Shown: in pieces, positions 60,649-64,000 of the stretch
Position numbering within the stretch: the first letter of the stretch is position 1
Layout of the letters: every line of letters begins with the position of its first letter
Origin: Aliiruegeria sabulilitoris
Lineage (GTDB): Bacteria > Pseudomonadota > Alphaproteobacteria > Rhodobacterales > Rhodobacteraceae
Reading direction: 5' to 3'
Length of the DNA: 64,000 nucleotides
Assembly: GCF_001558155.1 (NCBI RefSeq)
Contig: NZ_LOAS01000001.1
Span: 310,001 to 374,000, forward strand
Translations under genes and position numbers: made by a program
Notes under the pieces: model-generated
Seen by the model: only the letters and a program-made list of their open reading frames with translations
Database searches by the model: none
Told to the model about the DNA's origin: nothing

Positions 60649-61977
60649 TTAGACCGTTTCCAGAACCGACCCGATCGCGGTCGAGAGTTTCTCAACGATC
60701 TCGCCGATCTGTTCCTCGGTCGTGATAAAGGGCGGGGCCAGCAACACGTGGTCGCCATTACGCCCATCGCGGGTGCCCGACATCGGGTAGCAGACGAGAC
60801 CCGCCTCGAAGGCGGCCTTTTTGATCTTCGCAGCCGTGCGCAACGACGGATCCAGAACCGCCTTGCTCTCGCGATCCGCGACCAGCTCCACCCCACGGAA
60901 AAAGCCGCGCCCACGGATATCGCCGATATTGGGATGCTGTCCGAATTCCTCGCGCAGGGCGGCGTCGAGCTTTTCGCCCATAACCCGAACCCGCTCGGGC
61001 AAGCCACGCTCAAGGATCGCCGTCAACACCGCGCGCCCGGCAGCCGCGGCCACCGGATGGCCGATATAGGTGTGCCCGTGCTGGAAGAAACCCGAACCAT
61101 TCTCGATCGTCTCATAAATCGCCTTCGTGCACAGCATGGCGCCGATCGGCTGATAGCCCGCCCCGAGGCCCTTGGCGATACACAGGATATCGGGAACCAC
61201 ATCGTCGTAGTCGCAGGCGAACAGGTATCCGGTCCGGCCCATGCCGCACATCACCTCGTCGAGGATAAGCAGCACGCCGTATGTGTCACAGATCTCGCGG
61301 ATGCGCTTGAGATAGCCTTCAACCGCCGGAACCGCGCCCGCCGTGGCGCCAACAACCGGCTCGGCCATGAAAGCGATGACGCTGTCCTCGCCCAGCCGCA
61401 GGATCTCGTCCTCCAGCTCCTGCGCGGCGCGCTGGCCATACTCGAAAGCGCTCTCGTCGGCGCGCCGCAGCATGTATTCATAGCAGGGCGAGATATGGGA
61501 AAAGTTAACAAGCAGCGGCGCAAACTGCTCCCGGCGCCATTCATTGCCCCCCGCGGCCAGCGCGCCGAGCGTGTTGCCATGATAGGACTGCTTGCGCGCG
61601 ATGATGTGGCGGCGCTGCGGCTCGCCACGTTCGACATGGTACTGCCGCGCCAGCTTGATCGCCGCCTCGGTCGCCTCCGAGCCACCGGAAACGAGATAGA
61701 CCCGGTCGAGGTCGCCCGGCGCATTGCTGGCCAGCATATCCGCCAGCCCTTCGGCAGGCTCGGACGTGAAGAAACCGGTATGCGCAAAGGCGAGCTTGCC
61801 GACCTGCTGCTGGATCGCGGCGATGATCTCCGGGTCGCCATGACCGAGGCAGGAAACGGCCGCGCCGCCAGAGCCGTCGAAATAGCGCTTGCCGGAAGCG
61901 TCGATCAGGTAGCACCCTTCGCCGCCCACGGCCATCGGGGGGAGCGCCTTGGTATGGCGCGGAAATACATGGCTCAT
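60649..61977 (-). CDS. Class III (omega) aminotransferase family protein
   Basis: 442 residues from the ATG at 61977. PLP fold type I with Asp240 in LLILDEVMCGMGRTG and Schiff-base Lys269 in LCIAKGLGAGYQPIGAML; VSGGSEATEAAIKLARQYHV and KQSYHGNTLGALAAGG are family segments. It transfers an amino group between an amine or amino acid and a 2-oxo acid; the substrate is unknown. The fbp gene lies 74 bases downstream on the same strand, but shared transcription is not certain. The upstream region is shared with divergent pyrB. Confidence 0.92.
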   Translation of the reverse strand: MSHVFPRHTKALPPMAVGGEGCYLIDASGKRYFDGSGGAAVSCLGHGDPEIIAAIQQQVGKLAFAHTGFFTSEPAEGLADMLASNAPGDLDRVYLVSGGSEATEAAIKLARQYHVERGEPQRRHIIARKQSYHGNTLGALAAGGNEWRREQFAPLLVNFSHISPCYEYMLRRADESAFEYGQRAAQELEDEILRLGEDSVIAFMAEPVVGATAGAVPAVEGYLKRIREICDTYGVLLILDEVMCGMGRTGYLFACDYDDVVPDILCIAKGLGAGYQPIGAMLCTKAIYETIENGSGFFQHGHTYIGHPVAAAAGRAVLTAILERGLPERVRVMGEKLDAALREEFGQHPNIGDIRGRGFFRGVELVADRESKAVLDPSLRTAAKIKKAAFEAGLVCYPMSGTRDGRNGDHVLLAPPFITTEEQIGEIVEKLSTAIGSVLETV

Positions 61978-62089
61978 TTTCTGTCCTTGCCTTGTTCGGG
62001 CTTCGAGGAAGCCGCGCCGGGTCACTGATTGCCCGGAAACGTCACAAGCCAATATTTACCTCCTCACCCATGCCGTCAATCTCGCCGCG

Positions 62090-62117
62090 TTGTCCGTCCC
62101 CGCCGCTCTGCTATAAG
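62090..62117 (+). promoter_or_regulatory. Probable sigma-70 type promoter of pyrB
   Basis: TTGTCC (62090-62095), 16 bases, then TATAAG (62112-62117), 29 bases before the pyrB ATG at 62147. It fits the alphaproteobacterial housekeeping consensus. Confidence 0.5.
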
Positions 62118-62146
62118 CTGTCCAGCGGATCAGGTCGGAGGCAGAA

Positions 62147-63085
62147 ATGACGTTTCGAAGCAGGCATCTCCTTGGAATCGAACCCTTACACCCGGTCGAG
62201 ATCACCACGATCCTCGATCTGGCGGACGAGTATGTCGGGCTGAACCGCGCCTCGGTCAAACACGCGGACGCGCTGACCGGGCTGACGCAGATCAACATGT
62301 TCTTCGAGAACTCCACCCGCACGCAGGCGAGTTTCGAGCTGGCTGGAATGCGGCTTGGGGCGGACGTGATGAACATGCAGATGCAAGCCAGTTCGATCAA
62401 GAAGGGCGAGACGCTGATCGACACTGCGTTGACACTGAACGCGATGCATCCCGATCTGTTGGTGGTGCGCCACCCGCATTCCGGCGCGGTCGACCTGCTT
62501 GCCCAGAAAGTGAATTGCGCCGTCCTGAATGCCGGTGACGGCCGCCACGAACACCCGACCCAAGCTCTGCTCGACGCCTTGACGATCCGCCGCTCCAAGG
62601 GCCGGCTGCACCGGCTCAATATCGCGATTTGCGGCGATATCGCCCATTCGCGCGTGGCCCGCTCCAATATCCTCCTGCTGGGCAAGATGGAGAACCGCGT
62701 GCGCCTCGTCGGCCCGCCGACGCTGATCCCATCGGGTGCGGCCGATTGGGGGGTCGAGGTCTATGACAACATGGCCAAGGGGCTGGAAGGCTGCGACGTG
62801 GTGATGATGCTACGGCTCCAGAAGGAGCGCATGGATGGCGGATTCATCCCGTCCGAGCGGGAGTATTACCACCGCTACGGGCTCGATGCCGAGAAGCTCG
62901 CCCATGCCAAGGAAGACGCCATCGTCATGCATCCGGGGCCCATGAATCGCGGCGTGGAGATCGACGGCACCATTGCCGACGACATCAACCGCTCGGTGAT
63001 CCAGGAGCAGGTCGAAATGGGCGTGGCCGTGCGCATGGCCGCGATGGACCTTCTGGCGCGCAACCTGCGGGCGGAGGCGGCGTGA
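62147..63085 (+). CDS. pyrB: Aspartate carbamoyltransferase catalytic chain
   Basis: 312 residues. Carbamoyl-phosphate-binding [42 protein letters not shown] and aspartate-binding [13 protein letters not shown] plus [11 protein letters not shown] are complete. It makes N-carbamoyl-aspartate in pyrimidine synthesis. Its stop overlaps the next gene (GTGA) and the run ends in a dihydroorotase-like gene, forming a pyrB-x-pyrC' cluster. Confidence 0.97.
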   Translation: MTFRSRHLLGIEPLHPVEITTILDLADEYVGLNRASVKHADALTGLTQINMFFENSTRTQASFELAGMRLGADVMNMQMQASSIKKGETLIDTALTLNAMHPDLLVVRHPHSGAVDLLAQKVNCAVLNAGDGRHEHPTQALLDALTIRRSKGRLHRLNIAICGDIAHSRVARSNILLLGKMENRVRLVGPPTLIPSGAADWGVEVYDNMAKGLEGCDVVMMLRLQKERMDGGFIPSEREYYHRYGLDAEKLAHAKEDAIVMHPGPMNRGVEIDGTIADDINRSVIQEQVEMGVAVRMAAMDLLARNLRAEAA

Positions 63086-63483
63086 ACAACCAGCCCGAAA
63101 CATGGCGCGCCAACCGCGCGACCTATATCCGCGACCACGTCGTGATCTCCGTGGTCGGTGCCATCGGGACTTGTCTGGTCCTTTGGTGGCTCGGAAATGC
63201 CGATTGGTGGGTTGGACTGATCGCGGCGCCTATGGCGATGGCTATACGCGGCTTCTACCTCGCCTCCGAGGAGCTGGCGTTGAGTTGGGTCCTGACCGAT
63301 GGTGAAATCCAGGGCTCGCAGGGCAAGCGGATCGCGCTGCGGGACATCTCGAAGGTGCGCAGCTTCGGCAGTTCCGTGCAGGTGATCACCCGCAGCGGCG
63401 ACAAACACCTGATCAAGTACCTCTCCGACCCGGCTGCCCTGCGCGCGCGGATCGAAAACCACATATCCAGGGCCGCGTCATGA
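63082..63483 (+). CDS. Small membrane protein with PH-like domain, between pyrB and pyrC
   Basis: 133 residues from a GTG overlapping the pyrB stop. Two transmembrane helices ([18 protein letters not shown] and [18 protein letters not shown]) precede a cytoplasmic YdbS/PH-like segment ([20 protein letters not shown] to [20 protein letters not shown]). Its function is unknown; the co-translation with pyrB and the gene order pyrB-this-pyrC is a recurrent Rhodobacteraceae arrangement as far as I can tell. Confidence 0.75.
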   Translation: MNNQPETWRANRATYIRDHVVISVVGAIGTCLVLWWLGNADWWVGLIAAPMAMAIRGFYLASEELALSWVLTDGEIQGSQGKRIALRDISKVRSFGSSVQVITRSGDKHLIKYLSDPAALRARIENHISRAAS

Positions 63484-63520
63484 CGGACCCAACTGCCCGA
63501 ACAACTCCACGAGGCGACAC

Positions 63521-64000
63521 ATGACCATCCTCTTCAAGAACGCCCGCCTGATCGACCCTGAACAGGGCACGGATGCGCCGGGTTGGCTGCTGGTCTCCGG
63601 CGGGACCATCACGCAAGCCGGAACCGGCCCGGTGCCGCATTCGGACGTGGTGGTCGATTGCAGCGGAAAGTGCCTCGCGCCGGGGATCGTCGATATCGGG
63701 GTGAAGGTCTGCGAACCGGGCGAGCGCCACAAGGAGAGCTTCCGCACCGCGGGCCTGGCGGCGGCGGCTGGCGGTGTGACGACCATGGTCACCCGCGCCG
63801 ACACCGTGCCGGCGATTGACACGCCGGAAGTGTTGGAATTCGTCACCCGCCGCGCCGGAGAGGACAGCCCGGTGCGCATCGCGCCGATGGCGGCCCTCAC
63901 CAAGGGGCGCGCGGGGCGCGAGATGGTCGAGATCGGCTTCCTGCTTGATGCCGGCGCGGTTGCCTTCTCCGATGGCGACACGGTGACCACGAACACCAAG
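63521..64000 (+). CDS. pyrC: Dihydroorotase-like protein lacking the HxH metal motif (3' truncated by window edge)
   Basis: At least 160 residues; open to the window end. The amidohydrolase N-terminus is clear (ILFKNARLIDPEQGTDAPG, then GKCLAPGIVDIGVKVCEPGE and GLAAAAGGVTTMVTR). Active dihydroorotases have DxHxH at the start of the first metal site; here it reads DIGVKV, with both His absent. The ERHKESFRTAGLAAAAGG region is kept. It resembles the inactive PyrC' partner that stabilises PyrB in some bacteria. The start ATG follows GAGGCGACAC, 37 bases after the previous stop. Confidence 0.85.
   Translation, partial: MTILFKNARLIDPEQGTDAPGWLLVSGGTITQAGTGPVPHSDVVVDCSGKCLAPGIVDIGVKVCEPGERHKESFRTAGLAAAAGGVTTMVTRADTVPAIDTPEVLEFVTRRAGEDSPVRIAPMAALTKGRAGREMVEIGFLLDAGAVAFSDGDTVTTNTK

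Noticed and set aside
1-64000. CRISPR arrays, prophage or insertion sequences
   Set aside because: No regularly spaced repeats, cas genes, phage structural genes or transposases were found.

Overview
The window comes from a GC-rich alphaproteobacterium, very probably a Rhodobacteraceae member of the marine Roseobacter type. Support: the dxs, flagellar, tsaD/hemD/mitofilin/hemY and pyrB/pyrC neighbourhoods, many TRAP and ABC uptake systems, paired GntR-FCD regulators, and intergenic hairpin repeats of a kind common in that family. No phage, insertion sequence or CRISPR array was seen.

Layout. (1) 1-5,900: the 3' end of dxs, a small minus-strand set (DUF1810, SDR, secreted protein), a secreted protein with an internal duplication, a TIM-barrel sugar isomerase, YciI and EVE proteins. 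(2) 6,100-8,900: a minus-strand unit encoding a Wza-like export protein, an outer-membrane beta-barrel and a rhomboid protease. (3) 9,100-15,000: the flagellar run motB-flgE-flgK-flgL-flgI. (4) 15,000-20,030: tsaD divergent from hemD, a mitofilin-like gene and hemY. (5) 20,281-20,356: tRNA-Thr(CGT), the last core feature before a carbohydrate region of about 39 kb. (6) 20,524-59,199: sugar and sugar-acid catabolism. (7) 59,564-64,000: fbp, a class III aminotransferase, pyrB, a small membrane protein and the start of a dihydroorotase-like gene that lacks its metal-binding histidines.

The carbohydrate region reads as interlocking modules. A Weimberg-type end of pathway is formed by an L-KDA-dehydratase-like DHDPS protein (39.5 kb), an XylX-like FAH-family dehydratase (38.3 kb) and an alpha-ketoglutarate semialdehyde dehydrogenase (20.5 kb), with an SMP-30 lactonase behind a sugar ABC transporter (30.6-35.9 kb). 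A two- and three-carbon module is tkt, a hydroxypyruvate/2-oxo-tetronate isomerase, a tartronate semialdehyde reductase and an AroE-like dehydrogenase (23.4-28.1 kb). A tetronate/tetrulose module has a TRAP transporter, a TIM-barrel protein and a DenD-like D-erythronate dehydrogenase (45.4-51.7 kb). It is followed by a DhaKL-type (LerK-like) kinase, a DeoR regulator, a TIM-like (EryH/LerI) isomerase, an RpiB-like (EryI/DerI) isomerase and a second transketolase (53-59.2 kb), which together would turn L-erythrulose into erythrose 4-phosphate.

The most interesting signal is regulatory. A palindrome near TGGTATACCA, resembling ExuR/UxuR-type GntR operators, recurs in promoter regions across 48 kb: strong copies at 41.18, 43.30, 48.99 and 52.05 kb, and weaker variants at 3.7, 22.16 and 23.13 kb. 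These lie before the scattered catabolic and transport genes and both GntR genes, so the dispersed modules may form one regulon. A separate inverted repeat, TTTTGTGA-N17-TCACAAAA, marks the DeoR/kinase divergent promoter, and its half-site recurs before the second transketolase.

Functions are inferred from recognised motifs and context; no database search was possible.
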